Of a stretch of 64,000 bases of DNA, positions 45,561 through 58,187 are shown in pieces. Source of the DNA: Datisca glomerata (taxonomy: Eukaryota; Streptophyta; Magnoliopsida; Cucurbitales; Datiscaceae). The position numbers and the translations under genes were made by a program. The stretch lies in contig QANY01013250.1 of NCBI GenBank assembly GCA_003255025.1, positions 992,001-1,056,000 on the forward strand, given 5' to 3'. Under the pieces are notes generated by a model. That model did not search any database. It was not told where the DNA came from and worked only from the letters and a program-made list of their open reading frames with translations. Each line of letters begins with the position of its first letter. The first letter of the stretch is position 1.

Positions 45561-48398
45561 TGTAACGCCCCGATCCATGATGGTTAAATATATGTGTAAT
45601 TTTACAATTTTGAAATCTCCAATTCGAAACAAATCCTAATTTTGAGAAAATTTTCAAATTGAAAATTCTTAATTTACCCATGATGGAAAAACCCCAACCT
45701 TAAATAGCGGAAGCATTAAACTTATCCATGATCGGAATCTTAATCATAAAATAGCGGAAGTGATAAAGTGTTTTAAATGCATAATTAATAAAACCTCGAA
45801 AAACTGAATTAAATTCTGAAATAAAGTCAAAACTTGAAATCCATAATTCATGAAACTTTCACTCATCATAATTCGTAGAAAATCATAACGTAAAATAAAC
45901 TACTTGAATAACCAAGTTTAACAGAAAATATTTTCCTAAGTTTTAAATCAAATCATAAAGCGAAAACATAAATTCCTCTAATCTAACTAGTTATGGCAGT
46001 CTCTCACTCATGCTGCTCTCCATCACCACATGCATCATAAATAACTGTGGGGGAATGAGTATTTTAAAATACTCAGTAAGCAAACTCACATAATAACATG
46101 CATCCACATGTCATAAATGCAATCATGCATAACATAACTGAACTTGACATATATCATAAATGAAATAAAGTAACGTACTTGATCGCGACATGGCTTAACA
46201 TAACACGAAGATAACACGCGTCTCAAACAAAATCATTTAGCAATCTTAATCATATATTGTCTTGGCATATCCCCTAATTAACAACATAATCAGAGCTGAT
46301 CACACGTTAACTGAAACACATCATGACGAATTGGGTGACGAAATAGATGGCACACATCGGGCGACGAAACAGATAACACACATTAGGTGACAGAACAGAT
46401 GGCACTCATAGGTGACGAAAAACGTGAACAGATGGCACCTCATGAGTGATGAAAAATATTTACAGATGACACCCAATGTATGACCAAAATATGAACAGAT
46501 GACACCCTATGTGTGACGAAAGCATGAACAGATGACACCCCATTCGTTTAACGGAATAAAATGTGAACAGTCCTGATTTCTTGTTAACTAAGGGTCGTGC
46601 TTAAGTTCATATCTTGCTTAATTATCACTTGAATGAATTAACCTCATAACTTACAGAATCTAACGTATGACAATAATTAATCATATAATGCATACTGATA
46701 CATATAGCAGAGTCAAACATGATAACATACTAATGTAAAATCAGTCATACTCAGACATTTATCTCATGATAATCACATTAATAACTGAACAGTAATCAAT
46801 TACCAAAGTGTTAATGAAATATAATAATTATCAAAAAATGGTTAAACAGCTAATAAATACATAATACAATTATAATATCAGAGTCACATCGTTATATAAG
46901 TCAATTTACACAAACATATATATAAACATAACATGTTTATAGACAATTAAAGGTGATGAGAATAACACATATTACATTTATCACACGTAGGTCACATTAC
47001 AATGTAAATTCACTTACACAAAGCATATATATTTATCACACATGGGTCACATTACGATATCAATTTATTTACACAAAACATATACATTTATAACAGCGGG
47101 AGTCACACCATCATGTAAGCCCACTTACCTGAAGCGGAAGAATGAACTAAACAATTAATGACCTGAAATCCAAAAATATATAATCACTATATTGTTTTGA
47201 AATAATTCAATACAAACACATTTTAAATATCATAAAAAGAAAATAGAGATTTAATTAAAAAAGTGCAAAGCGGTCTGAGCGAGGTCAGAAAACAATGCTT
47301 TGGATCATAAATCGAAAGATTAAACTTGGCCAAATGGTTCAGACCAGGCTGGTTCAGAGCAGACCTGTTCGATTTGAGAGGGTCGGTTCGGATCAGCCTG
47401 AGAGGGTCGGTTCGGATCAGCCTGAGTTAGTCTGGGCCGGTTCAGATCATCTTGGGTTAACTGAACTGGTTCATATGAGTGCTTCAATCGGGTCAGTTGT
47501 AAACAAATTGGGTGTCAATACCCAGTTGTAGTCCAAACAGAAAGCGAGAGAAAGAAAGAGAAAAGAGAGAAGGGGAAAGTGGGGGGCCTCGGCGATAAAC
47601 CACCGGTGAAGACAAACACAGAGCGAGAAAGAGAGAGAGAGAGATGAACCAGAGAGGGAGAGGAAAGAGAAAATAAAATAGTGGAGAGAAAAGATAGAGA
47701 ACGAAGAGAAGAAGAAAGAAAAAGCTCACCCGAGATGGTGCTGCATTGCTTCCATGGAGAGGATGAAAGAAAAAAGAGAAAGGGAGATACAATTGAGAAT
47801 GCGAAATGAATTAAATCAGAGAGAGGAGAGACAATCAATAATAATGAGAAGAAAAATAAATGATGAAAATAATTCTTACTGGCAGTGGCAGCCAACGACG
47901 GTGAAGAGGCGTGATGAATGAAGAAGAAGAAGTACAGAGAGAGGCTCGAAGAAAGAGAACATAGAGGGAGGGTAAGGGTATTTGCTGATGGAGAGGTTGC
48001 GTGAGAGATTTTGGGTAATTGACAATGTTAGCTTAGGGTTTTTCTTAAGGTGTATGTAAACATATTATGTGAGTGAGGTAGAGAAATAGGTAGAACATGG
48101 GGGTTTCGTTGAAGAAAGGGGCTGCCGAATGGGGAAGAAGAGATGAGATATAAATATAATATAGGTTCGGGTTACCTTATGGTGTATGGGCAAGCATATG
48201 AGTGAGTAAGATAGAGATAAAGGGAGAGATAAAAGTCAAATAAAACTCTTTTTAAATTCAATTTTAAACTAAATCATATAATTAAAATTGTTTTACAAAA
48301 ATTACAAATAATCACTTTTTAAAGAAATTTTAAAAATCACTTTATCTTTTAAATCAATTTTATAAAAATACTCATTTACGAAGGGTCGGGATATTACA
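45561..48398 (-). mobile_element. Gypsy solo LTR, same family as 29445-32426
   Basis: Plus strand begins TGTAACGCCCCGATCC and ends GGGTCGGGATATTACA, so it is the inverted copy of the 29445 LTR (2838 bp). Flanks ATACT (45556-45560) and ATACA (48399-48403) are a 5-bp target duplication with one mismatch. No internal region. It holds the inverted minisatellite (46322-46545), the CGGTTC block (47325-47480, with a perfect tandem copy of GAGGGTCGGTTCGGATCAGC), and the purine-rich complement of the pyrimidine tract (47535-47960). Confidence 0.88.
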
Positions 48399-48403
48399 AT
48401 ACA

Positions 48404-49830
48404 CATCTACTATCTTTAACAAATTTTAAAAAAAAAATTGAAAACTCTTATAAGTCATAAATGTTATAATTCTTTTAAAAATTATCCTAAAATCTCCCTC
48501 CCTCCCGCTCTCTCTCCCCTTCCCAGTCTCTCTTTCTCACTCATTANGAAAACGACAGAGACACTTCCCAACCAGAACGTAAAGTTCTCACTGATAGTAT
48601 ACTTAATGTAAGCGAGCTCTAAGATCACATCTTTGAAATAAATCCAGTTAAAAAAGAAAATCCAATTAGAGATAAGTTGTCCATGAGCATCATGGCATAG
48701 GTAAAAGGGGACGAGACGGGGCATCGACCATAACACAGGTTGCGGGCCTGTCGAGATGCTTCCTTGAAGAAAGGGAACAAGGGTTTTCACTCAATAGAGC
48801 GAACGGGAAACCTTGTAAACACGAGCAAGAGAATATATAATTAATGGTATGAGATATGAATAGCTATTGTGGGTCAGTCTATCTTGCTTCTCTCTGGTAG
48901 GTCTCACTAAATCCTGCCAGTTGTCGGTTAGTCACCACATTCTCTTAACATGCTTGCCCCACCCACACACCTTTTGCACTCTTTCACCAAAGAGGAAAGC
49001 CCTAAATTTCTATTAGATTCATTCTTAAGCTTGCTTTGTTGCAGTAAGATGATCGGCCCAAAAGTGTTGGAGATAAGAGAAAGCTGTAAAAACCTCTCTT
49101 CTTTGGTTACCGAACAGTCGAGAGACTCTTCAATATATATATATATATATATGTATATGCATGTATATATATGTATATGTATGTATATACATACATATAT
49201 AATGAGAGAGATATATGAAAGAAAAAATGAATAATTAATATATATGTGACAGAAAAAATGATAATTAACTATATATATTAAAAAATAAAAGGTTGTATTA
49301 ATAACTAATTAAATATAAAAATCATTAAATTTAATAGATGAAATATATTTTTTTTAAATATTATATTCGATATTTTTTTAAAAGGAGTTGACAAAAATAA
49401 ATTTAGAATTATATAAAATTCTATAAACGGATATCGACATTATCTCTAAAAGAGATTAGAAGAGGTCCCACAAGAAGAGCCCACGGCCCTCATGACTCTC
49501 CTCCGGGCCACCTTCATATTAACCATTCACGTCTTGCCATTTGTAACCCATTAAAACCCCACATCGTCCCAAGCAAAAAAAGAAAAAAAAAAACAGAGCA
49601 ACGCGCCCGTCTCTTCCTCTTCCCTACCATAGCCATTAGCCCGTTACTCTTCTTTCCCCTCAAAAAACTGAACCCACGTCACCTTTACTTCTCTTTTCCA
49701 TTAAAGCACCACTTCACTGAATTGACACACTCTCCACTATTCTACGCTATGGTTTATCTTTATCCTACGCACCACCACCCAGCAAGGCAGTCGCTGATCC
49801 TCCGACCACCGTCATAGTTTAATCACAAAC
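48404..49830. other. Intergenic region upstream of the ATL23-like gene
   Basis: 48480-48830 has higher GC than its surroundings and contains one ambiguous base (48547). 48950-49130 includes an open frame with an intron-like TTGTTGCAG acceptor and KMIGPKVLEIRESCKNLSSL, which I do not recognise. 49134-49205 is a TA/GTAT microsatellite. 49440-49830 is CT- and C-rich, typical of a plant 5' UTR and proximal promoter; no single TATA box stands out. Confidence 0.5.
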
Positions 49831-50223
49831 ATGCTTGCTTGGGTCTTATTAGCTTTATTTCTTCCATGCGCCGGCATGGTCCTGGTTTTTGTCGTTTACA
49901 TATGTCTTTTGTGGTTGGAAGCGAATAACCAGACAACCGAGTTACGGCGTCCGGAGAAAACGGAACCCGATATGGGGTTGTCGGATTTTGAGCTGGACAA
50001 GTTGCCTAAGGTTACCGGAAAAGAGCTGGTGATGGGGTCTGAATGTGCGGTTTGTTTGGATGAAATCGAGGGTGAACAATCGGCTCGAATTTTCCCTGGT
50101 TGTAACCATGGATTTCATCTACAATGCGCTGATACTTGGCTTTCTAAGCATTCGGTTTGTCCGGTCTGTAGATCTAAGCTTCAGCCTCTGTTCTTCAATG
50201 CATCTGAAGAAAATCCATGCTAG
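49831..50223 (+). CDS. ATL23: RING-H2 ubiquitin ligase, ATL23-like
   Basis: An intact, intronless 130-residue frame. Residues 1-30 (MLAWVLLALFLPCAGMVLVF and on) form one hydrophobic membrane segment; residues 49-67 carry the ATL-type GLSDFELDKLPKVTGKEL block; residues 72-114 form a RING-H2 finger, CAVC, then GCNHGFHLQCADTWLS, then CPVC, with every zinc ligand present (C-x2-C, C-x-H-x2-H-x2-C, C-x10-C-x2-C). ATL proteins are membrane-anchored E3 ligases that pass ubiquitin from an E2 to targets, often in defence or stress responses; the specific role of this one is unknown. Length, N-terminus (LALFLPCAGM) and C-terminus (NPC) resemble Arabidopsis ATL23 as I recall it. The ATG at 49831 is chosen because the membrane segment starts there and an in-frame stop precedes it. 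GC content is higher than in the surroundings, as expected of a live gene in repeat-rich DNA. Confidence 0.88.
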   Translation: MLAWVLLALFLPCAGMVLVFVVYICLLWLEANNQTTELRRPEKTEPDMGLSDFELDKLPKVTGKELVMGSECAVCLDEIEGEQSARIFPGCNHGFHLQCADTWLSKHSVCPVCRSKLQPLFFNASEENPC

Positions 50224-50345
50224 CACAGAGAGATAAACAGGGTGGTGTTTTGGGGAAGTTGATCACCGTTGGATTATTCAATGTAAGCGTTAGATCATCT
50301 CATGTATCAATTCCATTGTACATACCATATAATCTTCTATATAAA

Positions 50346-50351
50346 AATAAA
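50346..50351 (+). terminator. Probable polyadenylation signal of the ATL23-like gene
   Basis: AATAAA 123 bases after the stop codon, followed by further A-rich near-copies (AATAAAA at 50355-50385). Position fits a plant 3' UTR. Confidence 0.5.
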
Positions 50352-52419
50352 GCAAATAAAATTATTATTTCTGTAAAAAATAAAACAGAGCATGTTAATC
50401 CTTAAAATCTTATTCAACAATAATTGATCAGCTTAAGAGCAGTTCCTCTTGATTAGATCAAGAGAAATTCCTCCTAACAGCTGATGCCGTCTGATAAAAA
50501 AAATATCATATGAGATATCATTTTGTATTTAATATTTAATTAAAGTTACGATGTATTCCATTGAAAATATATTATTTGGTTGCCACACACTTTCATTTAA
50601 GGAGTAAAAATAACTTTCATATAAAAAAATTACATTTGTGTTAAAATTATATTATGCAAATATTTAACTTTCAAACTTGAGTAATTTTTTTTTTGCAAAT
50701 TTCGAAATCAAAATTGCCATGAAGTTTCCGGAAGGAAAAACTTCAGCAAAGACATTTTCATGAAATTTTTTAAAAACGACATCGATGATTTATTGTTTTT
50801 TAACATTTTATAAAAACACATTCCCATGGTTAATTATGAGATTTTTTTTACTGGTTACAATAATTGTGTTCATTTTGATATTAAATTTCTGAAAGTTAAT
50901 AATTTAGAATATTTTATTTGGGAACTAATTATTTAAAATACTTAAGATAGAATATTTGATAAGTCAAATATTCTTTATGAATTTAGGATTGTAATTAACT
51001 TAAGGTTGAAAAGGTTGAGGTTTCCAAGAATTCTAACCAATTTATATAGTACTCAAAATAACAAGTAGTATACAAGATTTAATGATGAAAAAAGTGATGG
51101 AAAAGAAGTTGGAGAGTTACAGGGATTGATAGCAAATTGGTAAATAAAATTTAAAAAAAAAACAGATCACAATGTTAGACTCATTTTGACACTTTTTAAG
51201 AACAGTAAAAATTTGACACATAACACTTCTATATAACGAGAGTGTTTAAATGACCGTTAAAAAGAGTATTGTCAGTATCTCTCATAATTTTATATTGACT
51301 AAGTTGTAAACGAAGTTTCATTTGACCTAGTAATGTGTTAATTATTATTTGTTGATTTTTCAATATTTCTTATAATATTTTTCTCAATTACTAAAAGAAT
51401 GATACACGTGTTACTCTGTCGAATAAGTTTTTACATATAATTTGGTTAATCTAGAATAACCTTTTCTTAATCATGAGTACATCTTCTACAATGTGTCTCA
51501 GTTTATTGTGTCACGTAGCATACAAAAGTGTTTGTGAAAAGGGAAGTTCTTCAATGCCAAAGATGTTTTCTAATTGATATCGTATGATTCAAGAAATGTG
51601 TTGAACGAGTACAATAAATGTCTTTAAGGGTTTCACAAATATGTTAAAAGATTTAAAATAAGGAACTTTACAGATCTATACAAGTTTAAAGGTTGTATTT
51701 TGATAAACGTCATTCTAGAGTTTTAGGTAAATAGCAAGTTGTTATAATTGTAAGTGAATATTGACCAAAATGTCTTTAATCTCTTTAAGGGCTATTTCAA
51801 ATAGGAGTAATTTAAAATTAGTCAATAAATATAAGAATATATGGTCAATAGATTTAATATATATATATATATATAATTAATTGAAACAATGATCTAAAGA
51901 ATATATAGTCAATCAATTGAAAGTTCCCTTTTTTATTTTAAAAATTTTTGGGCCAGATATAATATCAGTGATTGACTACATATTTCAATCTATTAAAAAT
52001 ATGTAATTACTGTTGGAAAAGTGAAAAAAACTTGAATTTTATTTTTTTTTCAATAATTTTTGTGCTACATATAACATCACTAATTAGATACATATCTCAT
52101 TCATTAAAAATAAAGATAATGCTGAAAAATAAAAAAAAAACTATTTTTGAATTTTTTGAAAGAAAAAAGCTAAAACACATTGATATCTGTGATTGACCAT
52201 ATAATATTAATGATTGACTGCATATATTCAATATAATATTATATAGAAGATAACAATCTAATGAGTAAAAATCGACTATAGTCTATTTCATTAACATAAT
52301 ATTGACATCCCATAATTAAAATATATGATGATTCTATAAATGATCTTATCTGAATTTTAGGATACTATTACATTCCTTAAATAAATGTTATTAAAATTAA
52401 ACAAAAAATACAAATAAGG
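50352..52419. other. AT-rich intergenic sequence
   Basis: No gene or known element. 51780-52240 contains several spaced copies of a GATTGAC-ATAT-type phrase and a (TA)n run at about 51858-51874. Confidence 0.55.
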
Positions 52420-53311
52420 ATTGGTTTGTTTCGCGTAATCTAGAATAGTCATTTCAATTCAATTGCAGGTAATTCAATTGCATGCAATTCAGTGACTTGT
52501 AAAATATAATTGTCATGTTTGGTTATGCATGGTGATCTATGATGTGATTAGTGATAATTAATGATTCTTATGTTTGGTATAGATTAACTTTTGTTGTAAA
52601 TTTGTGTAAATAACATAAAGTTACTTAAATGTACTTTTAGTTATATATTATCTAAAAAGTATTTTGAAGTGCAATTTTAACATTAATTTTTTGATTAATT
52701 TTAATTAATATTTAAATAAATTAATAATACTTGAATAAATTTATTTTTACTCAAATTAATAAAATAAAAGATATAATAAAAAAAAATACTTTCACGTAAA
52801 ATTTTAATCAGTTTTTTAATGGTAGACTAAACTCCAATATATTTAATTTTAAATAAATTATCAAAATGAATTTTTATTAATTTTAATTAATATTTAAATA
52901 AATTAATGGTGCTCGACTAAATTAAAAAAATAATTGTAATTAAATTAATAAAATATGTGATATAATAAGAAATATTCTCACGTGAAATATTCACATTAAT
53001 TTCAATTATTTTTTGTTAATATTTAAATAAATTAGTAATGCTAAACTAGACATTAATAAAGTTAATTTTAATTAAACTAATAAAATGAGAGAGAAAGAAT
53101 ATTTCATTGAGGTTGGGAAAGTAATTTTGTTTAATATTAAAATTGCAATGACATTGTAAATTAGGATTGTTTACATTTTTTTTTTGCAATTCAATTTTCT
53201 CAAAGGATTGCAGGTTAGGATTGCAGTCTTATTGAATGATTACTCCAAATAGATATGATAATTCAATTACAAAAGGATTATAAAAGAGGATAGCGTAAAA
53301 CAAACATGAAC
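52420..53311. mobile_element. MITE-like element with internal triplicated unit
   Basis: The left end (GGTTTGTTTCGCGTAATCT) and the reverse complement of the right end (TGTTTGTTTTACGCTATCC) are imperfect inverted repeats of about 30 bp, and AATTGCA-type motifs occur near both ends. The interior has three diverged copies of a 120-140 bp unit (about 52681-52815, 52876-52999, 53001-53110), each with TTAATATTTAAATAAATTA. No coding capacity; superfamily not determined and no target duplication confirmed. Confidence 0.55.
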
Positions 53312-53532
53312 TAAAATCAAACCGAAATTCTGTAAAATAAAGGGTATTGATGGTAATTCAATTACCCTTCGATGATTGATGGGTGGCATTAAAAGTTGTC
53401 TATCATTCTCAACTAAAAAAAACAAAAAAAACTGCTATATTTTAAATTGGATTTTAGTGCAATTACTTCTAGAAGTACCGCTACTAATTGAATTTAGGCC
53501 ATTTATTCAGATATGAGTGACCCAAATCATGT

Positions 53533-53574
<42 letters not shown>

Positions 53575-53749
53575 TACTCTTAATTATTTGGCATGACTGG
53601 ACCGTCCAATCTAACCGAACAATTTAAATCTACAAAATTGACGTGTCTGTCATTAGCTTCATACGGCAAAGAATCCCAACTCCTACAAATAAGGAAATAG
53701 CTTGTATTAGTTTAAATGAAAATTTTAGCAATTAATCATTCTAGTAGGA
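53312..53749. other. Intergenic sequence with (TA)n microsatellite
   Basis: A (TA)17-type run at 53536-53569; otherwise AT-rich sequence without recognised features. Confidence 0.6.
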
Positions 53750-56700
53750 TGTTATAATTTTTTAAGCATTTCTAAAAATAATTAAGTTAATAACCAAGTT
53801 AGTTTGGCCACAAGTTCCAAAAATAATTTTATGAAAACTATATTTCACACGGATCCATTACATACATTAAAATAATAGACATCCAAATAATTTTTTTGCC
53901 TCTTGAAGTTTATCAAACGTCATTGCTATCTTCTAATATAAATAACGAACGTTCGATTGCACAATGAACTAACTTTGAGATCCACACTAAGATCTTTCAA
54001 ATCAATCATCAAACACATTAGGAAGTGTATGAAAATGTAGAATGAACAAGAATAATTTTTTATCATTAGATGTACTCAACACTCAATATCTTGAGATCTT
54101 GAATAAAGATTTTAGAAACAGAACTCTAAGAGAGAATTAGAGAATTCGCAGAACTTTTATTAACGATTAATAAGTTATCAAAATTATGAGGCCAATTGAA
54201 TATTATCCCTCCCTCCCTCCCTCTCTCTCTCTCCCTCCCTCNCTCCTCTCTCTCCTTCTCTCCCTCCCTCTCTCTCTCTATATATATATATAAATGTGCC
54301 ACTGCTCATTAGGTTTAGGGTTTCCATAAAATAAGAAATTAATTATAAATGTGCCACTGCAGTCTGCGCCACACTGCAATGCCTATGCCACACCAATCCC
54401 TGATTCCAAATCAATGATAGCATGTGGCAGTCCAACATACCACGTGACAATTTTTTAATTTATTATTTTATTTAATCAGATAAATATTTATGTGTTATCT
54501 CAAATAAACATAAATATCAGATAATTTAAAATTAATTTATCTGATAAATTCTAACAACCAACTTATCTGTTAATTTAAAATTAACCAATCAGTTGATTCA
54601 AAATGAAATTATTATCTCATAATAATCTAACAGTATTTAATTTCATAAATCAAATATATTATCTCATTATCGGTTAACTCATAATTAATTGATATAATTA
54701 ATTAATTGTAAATTTTGAAAATTACAATAATCAATTAAATTAATTAATTACACATAAAACTCATAATTATATAGCTGCCCTGGAAACTTAATTCCTTTTC
54801 CAAGCTAGTTCGTTCCTTATGCCTTGAAACATTCACATCCTAGGCTATGTGATGAAGAAATGGCTTGGGGATCTTGAACCCATAATTCTAAGCTCCAATA
54901 AATCAGATTGTTAATTAAATTCTTTAATTAAATAATCTTGTTTATTAATTTCATTATTACTCTACTATAAATATGAAATTGCACCCTTAGTAATTATAGA
55001 ACATATTTACAGAGTAATCTCGTGTAGTTTATTGATATAATCACTTCATATAGTTTTGTCCTCCAATTATTGGTTCTTAATTAGAGATGGTCAAAATTAC
55101 TATTTAACCCTTCTAATTATGAAATACCATGTAGTTTATAAGGGTTATTTTTATAATTCAAACCCCCACTCACACATATGCACTCACTTACACATTAAGC
55201 CAACTCAATTTGTTTCCCTCACACGTGTTCTCTCTCCTTCATCTCCCCCAAATCTCTCCTTGCTTTTATCTCTAGCTTACCCACGTAACTCCCACTCTTT
55301 CCTCCATTTTGCACGAAACATAATCGTTTCCTTAGTGTGTAACTCACATATAATCTAATGCTCTTTAAATCCCTCTTGTTCTCCACTTTCTTCTTCACGA
55401 ATCCTCCCCTGTAACTGATTTCCTCTCTATTTTACAAATTTTCTTCCCGATTGAAGCCCCTCTGTTCTTCACCTTCTTCTTCGTTTGAACTTGGGTAGCC
55501 CTCTAACAATGATCTTTGGTAAGAAATTTCTTGTTTCCTTTATTTTCTTTCTCCTATTTTCTTTCTCGTTTCTTCTTCTCTCTCTCTGAGATTTTGGTTC
55601 TTCATTTCCAGCAATTTACATTCTTCTGGCATCGTCATCGTATCGCCGCCTACAAGCTTCAATTGGGTAATTTCATGTTCTCCTTTCTTTTCTCTCTATT
55701 CTGTCTCTCTCTCCCCTCTCTATGTGCGTCTCTCTCTCCCTCTTCTCCGTCTCCTTCCCCCTATCTGTTTTGTCTCTCTCTTTCCCCCCTCTCTGTACGT
55801 CTCTCTCTCCCCCCTCTCTGTACATCTCTCTCTCCCTCTTCTTCATCTCCTTCCCCCTCTATGTTCTGTCTCTCTCTCCCCCTCTCTGTTCTGGCTCTCT
55901 CTCCCCCCTCTTTGTGCGTCTCTCTCTCCCTCTCCTTCGTCTCCTTCCCCCTCTCTGTTTCATCTCTCTCTCTCCTTCGTCTTTCCCCCTCTGTTGCGTC
56001 TCTCTCTCCCCCTCTTCTTCGTCTCCCTTTTTTGTTTCCCCCTTCTCTTGAACCGGTTCACCTGAACCAGACCAGTTCATTCAGACCAAGTCAAACTGGT
56101 TCAGACAGACCAGACCAGGTCAAACCGGCTCGATCAAACCAGACCAGTTCAACCCGACCAGACCAAAACAGTAGAACCGAACCAATTCAGATCAGCCGAA
56201 CCTTGTTGAACCGTTTTAAATCATTTGATAATTTACACCCGATGTGGTTTCCACCTGTTCCCAATCTCGCTTAGTTAATTAAATAATTGTAGATATTATA
56301 TGAATTTGTTGTGATCTGGGATCCTTGGATTTCAGGTCATTAGTTGCTGAATTTAATTCGTAGCCAATCCAAGTAAGTGGATTTACATAATAATTCGGTT
56401 CACGTGTTATAAGTGTAGAATATATAATGTGAAATTGTTTTATTATTTCTTTATATTCAATCTTATGATCAGTGTTTTATTTGTTTTCCATATTATGATG
56501 AAATTATTTACCATATTATGTATGATTATATTTTAAGTTATACATGTATTAGTTATACTGTTTATGTTCATGAACAAGTTATATGTTAACTCATGTATAT
56601 GTGATAACGTGAAATATGAATATTAATTCAAGTAAAAAGCGATAAGTAAACAAAAAGTAGACTTAGTCATGTCCCTTGGTTATCAAGTAACCAGATTGTT

Positions 56701-58187
56701 CACGTCATGTTATCAAATTATGCAGTTGGGTGTCATCATGTTCGTGTTAGCGTGCTTGAGGTTCAGATAACCTTAAGTGACAGCAAGTTTTAGGACACCC
56801 AATCTGTCATGTTCACGTTCATATTACAAGTTCAAATTTAAGTTGTGAAACAGTTCTAGTTAGGTTGTTAATCGAGAGCTATGTCTAGTCGGGTTATGAT
56901 CAAGCAAGTATAAGTATTGGCATGTATAAGTACAAGTTCAAGTTATATGTCATGAAATCGATGTGTTGTTAAAAGTATTTTATGTGACCTATGAACGTGT
57001 GAAATAAATTTGTATGAGTTGTATGTTTACATTTATGTCATGTAAAACTCATTAGTATGTGAATTTACTTACTGAGTATTTTTAATACGCACCCGCTATA
57101 GATGATTGTGTTGCAGATGATGGTGAACAACAGGAGTGATTATGATTTCTAAGTTTAATTATGACTTCACTTGACTTCAGTTATTTCATATATTTATGAA
57201 TATTCATGTTTAATCTTTCATGTCATATGGATGTTCGTACTTCACTTTATTACAGTTTAATGAATCATTTATTTCAGTTTAATGAGTTAATATTATTTTA
57301 AAATAATTTTATGCTTCCGCTACTTAACGTTAAAATTAGGGCAAAATTTGGGTTTTCAATTTGGGGATTTTCTCAAATTAGGGTTTTAATTGAATTGGGG
57401 AATTTTTGAATTGTGAAATTTCAAGCATGTTTAACCCTCGGGTATCGGGACGTTACAAATTACCTCTTGATCTTTAAGTACCATTAATTTACTAGTGAAC
57501 GGCCAATTTATAATCGTATTTTAAATTTAAGCTCAATAATCATTCAGTTCTAGAATTAACACTTAAGGAAACCAATATACGATCTGTTAGAAAAACTTGA
57601 ATTTCAAATCTTGTAAGATCATACTCCTAGCCATTCAGGTCACTAAATCTCCAAAGCAAAAGTCACTAACTTGTTTTACAAACAAACCTTAATGAGAGAT
57701 CAAAAGATTCAATATACATGTATATAAGTTCATGACTACTCAAGTTTTAGACTAATCTACATATGATCATCTCATTGATGTGTATTAAATTTTTATGATA
57801 AATGGTAAGTTAATAAAGATATTAATTCGCATCGGTTACGTCCTATATAATGTAAATATATAAATTACCTTCACTAAGATATCTATCCACATCAACAATC
57901 CAGATCAATATCATGTGCATTCAAAATGCTTAGCAAACCGTACTGGCAACCATTCATTAAAGATTTCATACTTTAATATGTTGCTGACTATTTTATTCAT
58001 TATCTATTATCTTAATCCTCTCGTAGTAATACAATATCACAGTTTCATTAATGAATATGAAATTTTCAGATATTTATACAAATTATTCAATAATAATTCA
58101 GAAAAGACAATTATAAGATGAATGTATTTTTATTAAATTCCAAATTAAAATATCGTTACACATGTTTTGAAGGCATTATGCCTAACA
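53750..58187 (-). mobile_element. Family-S copia 3' LTR, split by a gypsy solo LTR
   Basis: Two parts, 53750-55119 and 57463-58187, together about 2095 bp, align in order with the complete LTR at 58767-60873 (for example CCTCTTGAAGTTTATCAA with CCTCTTGTAGTCTATCAA, and GGTCAAAATTACTATTT-ACCC at the insertion point). The right end AAGGCATTATGCCTAACA is followed by the minus-strand purine tract of the internal region (58188-58200). 54206-54291 is a CCCT/CT/TA microsatellite with one ambiguous base (54242). Confidence 0.85.
55120..57457 (+). mobile_element. Gypsy solo LTR inserted in a family-S LTR
   Basis: Begins TGAAATACCATGTAG, ends CGGGTATCGGGACGTTACA, and is flanked by perfect AATTA duplications (55115-55119, 57458-57462). 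2338 bp. Like the 29445 LTR it has a pyrimidine tract (about 55540-56045), then a CGGTTC/AACCAGACC-rich block (56045-56220) and a GGATTTCAGGTCATTA-type segment before AAGTGG, but it lacks the 34-bp minisatellite, so it is a related, separate family. Confidence 0.88.

Noticed and set aside
47493..47895. Minus-strand frames of 99 and 126 codons
   Set aside because: Low-complexity complement of the purine-rich tract in the solo LTR 45561-48398.
48690..48800. Possible tRNA-like or organellar gene in the GC-richer segment
   Set aside because: No cloverleaf, no TTCGA-type T-loop arrangement and no recognisable protein; kept only as a low-priority finding.
55516..56274. A 252-codon plus-strand frame and overlapping frames on both strands
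   Set aside because: Same situation: CT-repeat and CGGTTC block of the 55120-57457 solo LTR, open in several frames simultaneously.
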